Of a stretch of DNA of 64,000 nucleotides, positions 11,403 to 21,806 are shown in pieces. The notes beneath the pieces were generated by a model that had not been told where the DNA came from, did no database searches, and saw only the letters and a list, made by a program, of their open reading frames with translations. The translations under genes and the position numbers were made by a program. Source of the DNA: Hippopus hippopus (taxonomy: Eukaryota > Mollusca > Bivalvia > Cardiida > Cardiidae); the NCBI GenBank assembly GCA_946811185.2, contig OX328109.1, positions 42,454,129-42,518,128 on the forward strand. Direction: 5' to 3'. Position 1 is the first letter of the stretch; every line of letters starts with the position of its first letter.

Positions 11403-11627
11403 CTCTTTACCAAACGACAAAACTTTAGACTGGTCCAAATTGAAAGCACTTGCAGACGATAAAATAAATGTAACTCAAAAATTGAAATTTGTTTCCAGCA
11501 GGGTAGAAAACATTGTGGGAAAAGGAGAAAATGCTGGTTATCAGCATTTTCTCCTTTTCCCAGAATGTTTTCAAAAGGCTTCTATCTCAGGGTCGTAAAA
11601 ACCAGGGATTGTTTGGTAAAGGGTTAA
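11399..11627 (+). mobile_element. TPM, 229-bp near-consensus copy
   Basis: Both TTAA sites, both terminal repeats and the 65-bp palindrome are present. The right end is GGGATTGTTTGGTAAAGGG, a subtype also seen at 18201, 53419 and 59922. Confidence 0.92.
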
Positions 11628-11878
11628 GTAAGACACATAATTGTGTGGTATTTGAATATACTTAGAAGAAAATATTGAGAAAAACTATTTTTTTTAAGAA
11701 ATTTGATACTTGGTCAAAATCATAACATCAAGATTGTTACTCATAGAAGGGGGAAAAGATGAACATGCTATAAAATGAACCTAGGACACTGGACATACCT
11801 GTTCAAGTAAATAGGTAGTGTACAGGTACATGTATTATGTTAATTTACCTGTGCTGGAAACAGACTCAATTCTTTGAC

Positions 11879-12184
11879 ATTAACTCCCTACCAGACGAAA
11901 AAATTTTAGACTCGGGTCCAATTTGAAAGCATTTGCAGACATAACTCAAATGTGAATCAAAACTTTAAATTTTTACCACACAATCCCAAGTTTAAACGAC
12001 TCTCAGGAAGATGGTGTTTTGAAAACATTGTAGGAAAAGGAGAAAATGCTGGTAACCAGCATTTTATCCTTTTCCAACAATGTTTTCTTCCTTGAAATAG
12101 AAATCTTTTGAAACATTGTGGTATCTAGCAAATCTCTCCTTTTTCCAAAATGTTTTCTACCCTATCAAATACAGAAATCTCCAT
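11879..12184. mobile_element. Composite of TPM fragments
   Basis: A left half in + orientation (TTAACTCCCTACCAGACGAA) is followed from about 11971 by a - oriented copy starting TTTACCACACAATCCCAAG. A second palindrome arm is repeated after 12108. Confidence 0.6.
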
Positions 12185-12414
12185 TTAACACTTTACCACA
12201 CAATCCCGACTTTTAACGACCCAGAGAAAGAAGCCTTTTGAAAATAATGTGGGAAAAAGAGAAAATGCTGGTAACCAGCATTTTGTCTTTTTCCTCGCAA
12301 TATTTGCTACCCTTTCGAGAACAAATTTCAAGTTTTCAGTCACATTTAATTTTTCGTCTGCAAATGCTTTCAATTTTGACTTGTTGAAGTTTTTGTCGTT
12401 TGGTAAAGAGTTAA
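12185..12414 (-). mobile_element. TPM
   Basis: TTAACACTTTACCACACAAT at the left and TCGTTTGGTAAAGAGTTAA at the right. It is full length, with arms diverging at TGTCTTTTTCCTCG. Confidence 0.88.
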
Positions 12415-12485
12415 GTAACATTTAATTTGTCTTCTGCAATCTAGTTGAGTCCAAAATGTTGTTGTATGGTAAAGGTTAACTGTAG

Positions 12486-12726
12486 TTAATTCTTTACCAA
12501 ATGACAAATATTTAGCCATGTCCAAACTGAAAGCAGTTGCAGACAACAAAGTTAGTGTGGCCCATATTTTGTTGTCTTAAAAAGGATAGAAAACATTCTG
12601 GGCAAAGGAGAAAAAACATTCTGGGCAAAAGAGAAAATGCTGCATTTTCTTGGTTTCCCACAATGTTGTCAAAGCCCTCTTTCTTGGGGGGGTAGTTAAA
12701 ACTCGGGATGTTTGGTACAGGGTTAA
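12486..12726 (+). mobile_element. TPM with small internal duplication
   Basis: The stretch AAAACATTCTGGGCAAAGGA is repeated in tandem (from about 12590 and again from about 12613). The centre is lost. Confidence 0.7.
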
Positions 12727-12774
12727 AGTACATAGTTATAATTATATGTGTATCAAAGCCTGTTTGTCCATGTA

Positions 12775-12872
12775 TCTATTCTATGCACACATATACAATT
12801 TCTGTGGAGGACATGAACTCCTGACCTAAAAACTATGTGTCTACTCCCTCTATCGACTGAGAGCCACCATGC
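12775..12872 (-). mobile_element. Possible tRNA-like SINE head
   Basis: The minus strand reads GGTGGCTCTCAGTCGATAGA, an A-box-like sequence, and about 40 nt on GAGTTCATGTCC, a weak B box. No shared body follows, so this may be an isolated head. Confidence 0.3.
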
Positions 12873-12976
12873 TATTTATCTATTAAGAATGATAAATATG
12901 TATTTATTACTTGTCCAATTGGAGGGGAGCTATCCCATAGCTGAAATAATTTCATGGAAAAATATGATAACAAAAA

Positions 12977-13212
12977 TTATGTAACCCTCAGCCACAAAAT
13001 CGTGAGTTTTAATCACCCTGATAAAGAGTACTTTAGAAAACAAAGTGGGTACAGGAGAAAATGCTAGTAAAACCGCATTATTTACTTTTCCCTCAGTGTC
13101 TTCTTTCCTGTTAAAGAATTCCAATTCATCTGTATCACTTTTGATGTTGCCATCCACAGAAGCTTTTAACTTGGTAGCACGACTTAAATTTACCATTTTG
13201 GTAAAGAGTGAA
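12977..13212 (-). mobile_element. TPM, diverged
   Basis: TGTAACCCTCAGCCACAAAA at the left and ATTTTGGTAAAGAGTGAAA at the right. Confidence 0.65.
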
Positions 13213-13217
13213 AGACA

Positions 13218-13549
13218 TTATTTCATGCTTTCCGGTAGGTTATCGAGAAATATCGGTGAAATATTTTTCGATATTTCATGGTTACGACTAGTGAAAATAC
13301 CGATTTTTATATTCTAGCTCTTCAATTGAAGGCGGAGACAGTTGTTCCCGCGCACTAGTTACCAAGGTAAAATGCGCGTGCCTCACATCCAGATGGAAAT
13401 ATGACGTAATGTACCTTACATTTCTCGCGCTTGATGTAATCTTATAATGCGTTGCTATGCGGAGGGGGTACGCCACAGGGAATAAACAAAAAGAACTGTA
13501 CTGGATTTTGATTAAGTTCCACCCAGAAAGTGTTAAAAGCATGAAATAA
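13218..13549 (+). mobile_element. TTATTTCATGC element, copy 1
   Basis: Inverted ends TTATTTCATGCTTTCC and AAAAGCATGAAATAA enclose about 330 bp that include GCGGAGGGGGTACGCC. The same body in the opposite orientation fills 29873-30202. No ORF. Confidence 0.7.
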
Positions 13550-13565
13550 ATAGAATATTTGTTTT

Positions 13566-13730
13566 TTTTTACGGTCAAAGATCGAAATTTATTTCATCGA
13601 GTGAACATCATCGGTAATATTTTCACGAGTGGCTGCTTTTACGGTGAAAGATCAAAATTTATTTCATCGAGTGAACATCATAGGTAATATTTTCACGAGT
13701 GGTGCATCTTTCACCGTAAAAAACAAATAT
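13566..13730 (+). repeat. TTTACGGTGAAAGATC repeat, tandem pair
   Basis: Two copies of a unit of about 77 bp (GAAAGATC, ATTTATTTCATCGAGTGAAC, GGTAATATTTTCACGAGTGG) end in the inverted form GCATCTTTCACCGTAAAA. A single unit adjoins the related element at 29787-29865. Confidence 0.65.
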
Positions 13731-13810
13731 CCTCTATATCTATGCTGGCAGAAAAAAATACATTTCAGTTTTTGCCAAGAATTTTCAGAACTGAGCTAGT
13801 ACCCTTACAG

Positions 13811-14043
13811 TTAACCCTTTACCACACAGTCCTGACTTTTAACGACCCTCAGAAAAAAAAGCCATTTGAAAACTTTGTGGGAAAAGGAGAAAATACTGGT
13901 AACCAGCATTTTCTCCTTTTCCCACAAAGTTTTCTACCCTTCCCAAAACAAATTTCAATTTTTGAGTCACATTTATTTTGTCATGTACTAATGCTTTCAA
14001 TTTCGACTAGCCTAAAATTTTGTTGTTTGGTAAAGAGTTTAAA
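13811..14043 (-). mobile_element. TPM
   Basis: TTAACCCTTTACCACACAGT at the left and TTGTTTGGTAAAGAGTTT at the right. The palindrome is intact around GGTAACC. Confidence 0.88.
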
Positions 14044-14255
14044 CAGTTACTCTTTATCAGATGACAAAATTTTGGACCTGTCCAAAGTCAAAGCTGTTGC
14101 AGAGAACAAGTTGAAAGATCCTCTAATGATTGGATTTAGAAAACATTGTTGGAAAAGAGGTAATACTGGGCCCAGCATTTTCTCCTTTTACTACAATTTT
14201 TTCCATAGCTCACTTCCTGAAGGTCGTTAAAACATGGGGTTGTTTGGGGATTAAC
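14044..14255 (+). mobile_element. TPM, diverged
   Basis: ACTCTTTATCAGATGACAAA at the left. The centre is reduced to TACTGGGCCCAGCATT. Its right end reaches the TTAA at 14252. Confidence 0.65.
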
Positions 14256-14468
14256 CCCTTACCAAACAGTCAGGTCTTTTAATGACCCTGAGAAAGGCTT
14301 TTGAAAACATTGTGGGATAAGGAGAAAATGCTGGCAACCAGCATTTTCTCCTTTTCCCATAGTGTTTTCCACCTTATCAAGGACTACTTTTATCATTTGA
14401 GCCACCTTTAATCTGCAAATGCTTTCAATTTGGACATATCCAAAATGTTTTTGTTTGGTTAAAAGTCA
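14252..14468 (-). mobile_element. TPM, chained
   Basis: It shares TTAA 14252-14255 with the previous copy. The palindrome centre is GGCAACCAGC. Confidence 0.75.
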
Positions 14469-15287
14469 ACTCTGTAACGATGTCAGTGAAGCAGGCCTTC
14501 TCCTTTTCCACTGAAGCAGGCCTTCTCCTTTTCAACTATCATGTTTTCTGTTCTTTAAAAGACAAACTTGAATATTTGCGCAACATGTGTGCAAAGTGAA
14601 CGTTTTTAATTTGATGAGCATGTAGAGGGTTGAGGAAGTTTTCAGCAGCATTTCAATAGCACTGTAGCATGTATCCAGTCATTTTGTCAATCTCTTGATT
14701 GAAATAGTTACATTGTGAAGCCAAAGAGGACTTCTTGATTAGGCGGTATAATGTATTTTGACAATTTTAGGCAAACATTATTTTACTCTCTGTACTAAAA
14801 CTTATGTTTATAGGTTCTGAATCAAAAGATCTAATTGGTTGTTACATGCTGTTGTTTCTTTTCTAAAACTGTCCGTCATAGCTACAAATATTTGTGTTTG
14901 TGTGAAAGTGAATGAAGTAAATGAGTAATGTATTGATGTGGCATAAAACCAACTAAACAGACAAACATAAGTTTGATTGATGACCTCCCTATTTACAGTA
15001 TTTTACTCATAGTATAGGTAGACATTAGTCAGAATGATAACAAGGTCTATTACAGCTGTATTGCACAACAGGTTTTGTTGGTTTGAATTGAGGTTTGAGG
15101 CTTCTTCAATTACATGTCCATCATAATTGTATAATCATGGCAACAGCTCACATGTTCAAATTGTTCATGATTTTCACCAGTACTGGGCAAGTGCTGTGCT
15201 CTCTGTGCCTTGCTCAAAATCACTTCCATGTAACAAGGGCAGCCAGACAGAATCTATACCAGAACCTCACAAAACCAATACCTTTAT
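14469..15287. other. No recognised gene; short direct repeat
   Basis: CTGAAGCAGGCCTTCTCCTT occurs twice in tandem near 14491-14536. The rest is AT-rich with no ORF or repeat I can assign. Confidence 0.45.
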
Positions 15288-15425
15288 TTGGTCCTGTGTT
15301 GCTCAGTGGTTAAAGTATAGGATATGTAATGGAGGCCCTGTGTTTGATTCAAAGTCCAAGACTTTTGGCCTCTGTTACAGCGTCCATGGGCAAAACACTT
15401 CAGAGTTTAGATCTTGTCTGCAGTG
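15288..15425 (+). mobile_element. tRNA-headed SINE fragment (SINE-B-like)
   Basis: TGTTGCTCAGTGGTTAAAG resembles a tRNA A box and TGTTTGATTCAAA a B box. The linker GGGCAAAACACTTCAGAG matches the SINE-B body, and the 3' tail is missing. Confidence 0.6.
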
Positions 15426-15539
15426 ATCATCAAGACAAACTTTCTGGATAACTTTTTGGAGTATCAGACAGAAAAAAATGTGATAAGAGCTCACTTGTTT
15501 ACTGTGTCCTGTATTTTACCGGTACATGTACTTAGCCAA

Positions 15540-15756
15540 GGCCCCGGAGTGTTTTTTCAATGACCCTGAGAAATAAGGCTTTAGAAAACTAGAAAACATT
15601 GTTGGAAAAGGAGAAAATACTGGTAACCAGCATTTTCTATTCCAACGATGTTTACTAACTTTTCACTGACAAATCTCATTTTTGTATCATATTTAATATG
15701 TTGCTCGCAGATGCTTCCAAGTTGGACTAATCATACAGTCTTTGGTAAAGAGCTAG
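15540..15756 (-). mobile_element. TPM, left end lost
   Basis: CAATGACCCTGAGAAATAAG leads into the centre GGTAACCAGC; the right end reads CTTTGGTAAAGAGCTAG. Confidence 0.7.
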
Positions 15757-16891
15757 GATGAATTGTAAATAACCTTGTGATGTATTGACCCAACTAGCAT
15801 GACATAAGGATTCCTACATTAATATTGCCTGAAAATAATGTTACAGAAGGACAAATTGATTACAACAAGCCGTAAACATGTCTTTTTACACAACTAAATT
15901 GATTTGGGATGAAACATCAAAATTGCCATTGCATCCATGGGATGAAATGAAAAATCAGCACCATTTAACTGTCTTTTAAAATACAAATAAGCCATAAGGC
16001 TTTTGACGATTCATGTTTCCATGCTTGCAAAAGATTGCCATAAAGCAAAATATAACATTTTTTTGAAATCCGGTGTCCAAAAATAAGCTTCAGTTACATA
16101 AATGGCAACCTTTTATCCAAGTTATTGTGAATTTCATCGCATAGCAAAAGCATCAGTCCAATATAGCTACCCTGGCGAAGAGGGGAAAAAACTTGCTCAC
16201 TATTTTCAGGAATGCTGGCTGAAAGAGCCTGAATTTTAACCATGGCTAGTAAAAGAAACGACATTGGAAAGCAACGCTGTTATGAAATGTCAGTTTTGCC
16301 TAGATATCAGAGCAAAAAACATATTTACTGATGGATGCATGGACTAAAAGACTGACGCTAACTAGATATCACCGTGTAATTGAAGTAAGAAAATACAGAG
16401 GATGATTTCTGAAATCCACCCAACGGGCAGAAAAATGTGACTCAGTTAGAGCTAGATGGGACTCAGTTTTCTGATAGGCACTGAAACCATGGCACTCAGT
16501 GAAAAAATAAAAAAAATGCCAACTCTGACAAGTAATTTTACTCCTAACATTGGTTTCTGCTGCATGAGTAAACAAAGATTTCTTGAACTAGGCAAGGAGA
16601 AAATGCTGGTATATTTTACTTTCCCCATGTTTTAGACCCTTCTACCTGTGATTTGTTGAACGTGCGATAATAGATTAAAACCTGTGCCATCCCAATCTAT
16701 CGTTCATGATTGCAGGGTAGAAGAATTTTGAAAACAATGTGGAAAAAATTGTGTTTTGTGCTAGAGAGTTACAATACTTCGACAAATGGGAAAAAAAAGA
16801 TGTACTGTACATGTAACTTACCCTATTGTGATTTGTATACCAGTATATGTCTAAGATATGTTCTAATATTTGTCTCTTTTACCTTGGTTTT
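15757..16891. other. No recognised gene
   Basis: About 1.1 kb of AT-rich sequence. A short TPM-like piece (GGAGAAAATGCTGGTATATT) lies near 16595-16630. Nothing else could be assigned. Confidence 0.45.
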
Positions 16892-18064
16892 TAGCTCCAC
16901 TGGCCAAAGGCCAGCGAGTTTATGTTATGGCCCTGCGTCCGTCATGCTTCCGTCCGTCATGCTTCCGTCCATCCATGTGTGCATTAACTTTTGTTTCAAA
17001 CATGTTCATCTCTGAAACTACCCATCCAATTTTGACCAAACACATTAATGGTCCTGCTATAGTCCTCTTCAGAACTTGTTGAAAGAATTTGATTCCTGTG
17101 AAAACTCTAGTTGCCATGGCAACAAAACTGAAAGATATTTAAAATCTTCTTGTCTGAAACCATAAGGCTACCAAATTTGGCATGTAGCTTCATCTTATGA
17201 ACCTGTACTAGATTTCTTTGAATTATGGTCCTGAGGTCGAAATTGGCCACGCCCTGGGGGTCACATGTGTTACATATGCTTATATAGTGAAAACTTTAAA
17301 AATCTTCTGGTTCTAAACCATATGGCTTAGGGTTTTCAAAGTTTGCATGTATCTTCATCTAAAGACCTCTACTAAGAGTCATTAAATTATAGCTGAGGGC
17401 AGAAATTGGCCCTGCCCAGGGTGTCACAAGTTTTACATTGGCTTATATAGTGAAAACTTTAAAAATCTTTTGGTACTAAACCCAACAGCCTAGGGCCATC
17501 AAATTTGGCTTGTAGCTTTACCGAATGGACCTTTACTAAGATTCTTCAAATTACAGCCCTGGTGTCAAAATTTGCCTTATCCCAAGGGTCAAAAGTTTTA
17601 CATTGGCTTAAATAGTGAAAACTTTAAAAAATTTCTCTCATTCATAATCGTAAGGCCTAGGACTCCCAAATTTGGCACATAGCTTCATCTAGTTGATCTC
17701 TTCTGAATTTGTTCTAAATTAAGCCCTTGAATTCAAATGAGCCCCACCTCTCATGTTTTACAGGGATTTTTTATTGAGGAATTTTTGGAAACCTTCTTGT
17801 ATATAATCATATGGCCTATATATATAGTCCTGTATTATTTGGTATGTGGCTGTATCTTGTTGACCTCTACCAAGATTCAAGTAATTACAGCTTTTTTGTC
17901 AAAATGGCCTTGCCCTGGAGTCAAAACTTTCACGTGGGCTTTTATAAAGAAAGCTTTATAAGTCGTTTTGTTCAAAATCACTTGGCCTAGAATTATAATG
18001 TTGGCTGTGTATGGTTTGTACTTATTAGCAAGTAGAGCAATACAGGGCTATCAAAGCCCTCTTG
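16892..18064 (+). mobile_element. Helitron-like element, AGCTCCACTGG family
   Basis: The 5' end has the hairpin CTGGCC-AAA-GGCCAG and a CCGTCCGTCATGC stretch. The 3' end has GGGCT-ATCAA-AGCCC followed by TCTTGTT. The body is a degenerate repeat of about 170-180 bp (AGTGAAAACTTTAAAAATCT, then a ..GGGTCACA.. block) present about five times. There is no coding capacity, so it is presumably non-autonomous. Confidence 0.65.
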
Positions 18065-18200
18065 TTTGAAGTTGTATCTCCTGTATCGTTTGTTGTCTGG
18101 TGTTGTGAAAGAGGCAAGCAAATTTATGCATTTATTATTCAAGGCTACAGATTTTTTTTGCTCTAAATGTTCTTGTACCAGTCCTAAAATATAACCCTGT

Positions 18201-18427
18201 TTAAATCTTTACCAAACGACAAATGTTAGACTTGTCCAAATTCAAAGCATTTGCAGATGACAAAATAAACGTGACTCAAAAATTGAAACTTGACTTTAGA
18301 AGAATAAAAAACATTGTGGTAAAAGGAGAAAATGCTGGTTACCAGCATTTTCTCCTTTTCCCACAATGTTTTCAGTTGGTTTTTTCCTCTGGGTCGTAAA
18401 AACCAGGGATTGTTTGGTAAAGGGTTA
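18201..18427 (+). mobile_element. TPM
   Basis: Near full length with matched arms around GGTTACC. The right end is GGGATTGTTTGGTAAAGGG. Confidence 0.9.
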
Positions 18428-18475
18428 AGTCTAGATAAGTTTGTATCTGTGAGTGTGTGGGGGGGGGGAATATTC

Positions 18476-19709
18476 TTAACCCTTTATATACTACACAAGT
18501 TATGTACACTAAGCACTGCCCAGTATTCACTGATAGGCAACGCAGGCTGATTGTCAGGTAGAATACTAGCCTCAAAATGGCTTCCAACAGGCTGCCAAAG
18601 TAAAAGTGACACAGCTTCACATTACACTGTTTTTCAAAGCTTTTTGATGATTTGACAAAGTAACTAAAGTTTAGTTTTCACAGATTTTCAATATTTTTTA
18701 ATCCAAAGGTGTTTCCAGTCAAAAAAGCAATGATTATGTACAAATATTCTGTACAAATTCCTTCTGAGATAGAGATCCACAGGTGGATTCTGTTTTTCAC
18801 TATTGACACTCTGTAGCATGTTTTAAAGTATAATTGTTCCTGACACACATTCAATATTGTTTTTATTATTTTTTCATGCAAGGGGAATTTAGTATCTGCA
18901 TGAAAAATAAAATAACTCTCCCACAAGCGCATGTATTTCTACCAGAGTTGTTGGGTGCTAAATATGGTCAGCCTTTTCAGAGTTCATTCTCACAGCGCAA
19001 TTGTTGGTCTCTGGGACACTATATTGCATCAGATGATTTTGAAAGGATTGCAGAAAAAATTTGTCATTTTTTCTCTTGTTCTCTGCTGTTCCAAGTTAAA
19101 AACCTTTGCATAAACGGTCACCAGAAAAGAATTACTTTAGCTTTGAACCTCTGACGGTTGAACTCGACACGGCCACATCGATCTCATTCTCAGACTCGTC
19201 ATTGTCTGATTTCTTTTGTCAAATATGGGCTAATATCAATATCAAAACAATATTTAGTTATTCAAACATATCCACCGATAGAAAGTCGATCTCTGTGCAA
19301 AAACCCCTCAAATTCGCTGTAACTTCAACTACCATAACTCGCCATTTTTTTCGAAATTCTCTGAACACATGCCGTGTAATAAAGGTCGGAAAATACCTCG
19401 CATTCTTTTGATTTGAGCTAAAAATAGTAGCTTTACACACCAAAGAAATGAGAAACATTATTTGATTGGATAATGATTTCAGATCTGTTGCATTTTGGGT
19501 AGGTTTGAACCAATCGGCCTCTTTTTAACATCGGTCTTCTAGAACCTACCAAAATGCGTCACTGGGATTTCCTAGAGCGGAAAACACAGCACAGCATGGC
19601 GTCACTCGGATTACAGGCCAGGTAAATTACAACGCGTATTCGCTGCACTGGGATTTCGGGGGTAGTATTTTTCGACGCTCTCTGGCGTCTCTCGTATATA
19701 AAGGGTTAA
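18476..19709. mobile_element. 1.2-kb TTAA element with 16-bp inverted ends
   Basis: TTAACCCTTTATATAC at 18476 is perfectly inverted as GTATATAAAGGGTTAA ending at 19709, giving a 1234-bp element with TTAA at both ends. The first 11 bp match the TPM end TTAACCCTTTA. No intact ORF exists. On the minus strand near 19165-19215 a short frame encodes acidic residues (SDNDESENEID), reminiscent of acidic N-termini of piggyBac-type transposases, but this is too short to be decisive. Confidence 0.6.
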
Positions 19710-19930
19710 CCTTCTATCACACAATCCAGAGTTTTAGCAACCCTTAGAAGAAAGCTTAGAAGAGCTATGATTGTGAGAAAATGCTGGTGACCAGCTTTTT
19801 CTCCTTTTCCCACAATGTTTTCTACCCTTCAAAAGGCAAATCACATCATTTGAATAAAATAAAATTTGTCATCTGCAAATGCTTTCAATTTTGACTAGTG
19901 TAAAATTTTGTTGATTTAGAAAAAGTTAAA
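19706..19930 (-). mobile_element. TPM, chained to the 1.2-kb element
   Basis: It shares TTAA 19706-19709 with the preceding element. The left palindrome arm is shortened. Confidence 0.78.
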
Positions 19931-20178
19931 TCTTACTACTTCATAAAATCTTTATCAGATGACAACATTTTCAAAGATTCAATAAAATTAATAGTACCTG
20001 GGTACATGCAGACATAATTATTAGATGTGGCTGAAATGATAGAGTATGCCTCTGAGAGAATAGAAAACATTGTTGATAAGAGAGAAACAGTTGCAGTACT
20101 TCAAATGTATAGTAAGTTTGTTAAGAATTTTTTATCTATGCACATGTGATAGAGTTGAAATTTGCTATCCTTGTGAGT

Positions 20179-20480
20179 TCTGCCGAGCCCCGGTAGCTCA
20201 GTCGGTGCAGGACTTAAGAACAGAGGTTAGATTCCTGGCTTGGCCAATTTCTTTCCGAGGATCGATGATAGTCATTGCAACAGGATTCATCCCTCTCCCA
20301 CCGCTGACCAATGTTTCAACGATGGTTATGTGGGAAAGCAGCCAGTGGCTTGGAAAGAAAATTGTGTGGAGTACTGGTGAAAGAGACTCCAGGAAAGCAT
20401 AGATAGGTGCACTTGCCACCACGATATAACTGAAACAACATTGAAAAACGGCGTCAAACGCCATACGATCAATCAATCAA
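20179..20480 (+). mobile_element. SINE-A, full length
   Basis: This 302-bp tRNA-derived SINE has A box TAGCTCAGTCGG and a decayed B box (AGGTTAGATTCC), a unique body, and an AATCAATCAA tail. It is bounded by a perfect 10-bp target duplication CCTTGTGAGT (20169-20178 and 20481-20490). RNA polymerase III transcription from the internal boxes is expected for such elements. Confidence 0.92.
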
Positions 20481-20648
20481 CCTTGTGAGTACCTACAACA
20501 AAGCTCGTTGTGAAGAATTGATGATTTTAGATTTAAACAACGGTTGAATATGTGTAACCTAAATAGCAAAGGAAAAAATACAGCAAGTTGATTAAAGGGT
20601 TTTGTGTAAATACATCCTATAGAGTATGTTGAATATGACTATTGAAAT

Positions 20649-20880
20649 TTAATCTTTTCTCAAACATTCCTGTGTTTTTAACAACCCTGAGGAAAAATTC
20701 TTTGAAAATATTGTAGGGAAAAGAAGAAATGCTGCTTATCAGCTTTTTCTACTTTTCTCACAGTATTTTCTATCCAGTCAACGACAGCTTCCACCATTTG
20801 AGTCATATTTTACCTGTTGTGTGCAAATGCTTTGGATTTTGACAAAAAGTGTAAAATTTTGCAGACTGGTAAAATATTAA
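20649..20880 (-). mobile_element. TPM, diverged
   Basis: TTAATCTTTTCTCAAACATT at the left and CTGGTAAAATATTAA at the right. Confidence 0.65.
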
Positions 20881-20919
20881 GGCTTTTGACAAATTTCATA
20901 TATTGCTTATTACGTATAC

Positions 20920-21109
20920 TCCTTAACAGATGACAAAATTTAAACCTAGACCAAATTGAAAGCATTTGCAAACGACAAACAAATGTAGCTCAAATGGTGA
21001 TGTTTTGATAGGGTAGAAAACATGGTAGGAAAGGAGAAAATGATGCTTGCCAGCATTTTCTTCTTTTCCCACAATGTTTTCAAATAGTTTTGTCAGCAAA
21101 GTTGTTTAA
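20920..21109 (+). mobile_element. TPM, right end replaced
   Basis: CTTAACAGATGACAAAATTT leads into a centre CTTGCCAGC; the copy stops where the next TPM begins. Confidence 0.68.
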
Positions 21110-21332
21110 CTCTATACCAGACGACAAAAATGTAGACCTGTCTAACTTGAAAGAACTTGCAGACGATAATTTAAATGTGGTTAAAATAATGATGCCTGTC
21201 TGATAGGGTAGAAAACATTGTGGGAAAAGGAGAAAATGCTGGTTACCAGCATTTTCTCCTTTTCTCACAGTGTGTATAAAAACTTTACTTAAAAGGGTCG
21301 TTAAAACTTGGGATTGTGTAGTAAAGAGTTAA
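21106..21332 (+). mobile_element. TPM
   Basis: TTAACTCTATACCAGACGAC at the left, a perfect centre around GGTTACC and TGTGTAGTAAAGAGTTAA at the right. Confidence 0.88.
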
Positions 21333-21485
21333 ACTCTTGGATTATTCAGTGAAAGGCTTTTTGACAAAACTGTTATGGTTTATTAATGTAGTTTTTTTCA
21401 CACTCAACTGATAACTGCATCTATTTGATGTACATTACCAGATTTTTGTGGTAATTATTGCTTTTATTATTAAACCATGGGTTGC

Positions 21486-21572
21486 GTAACCCTTTTTTTC
21501 ACAATCCAGAGTCTTAATGACTATCAGAGATGGCTTTTGTAAACATTGTGGGAAAAGGAGAAAATGCTGTTG
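21486..21572 (-). mobile_element. TPM left half
   Basis: GTAACCCTTTTTTTCACAAT through GGAGAAAATGCTG. The copy breaks off exactly at the palindrome centre. Confidence 0.65.
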
Positions 21573-21806
21573 GCAAATTGTTGAGAGCTGATTATGGGAT
21601 TTTTTTCAGGTGCTTTATGCCAGTAATTCATGTCAGTGGCTTGCGGTTTAGAAGTAGGATTTTTAATCAGGAAAGCCTAGTTTGATATATGCCGCCCGCG
21701 GCAGTCATGTTGGTGTGTCCTTTAACAAGGCTCTGCAAACCCCAAGCCTTGAACCTGGGAGCTGTTGGTGTGATCTAACTGGAAGTAGTGTTAGTAGCAT
21801 TGTTTT

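Noticed and set aside
13742..14230. A 162-codon ORF
   Set aside because: It runs through two adjacent TTAA MITE copies and reads their palindromes; no protein family and the repeat explains it.
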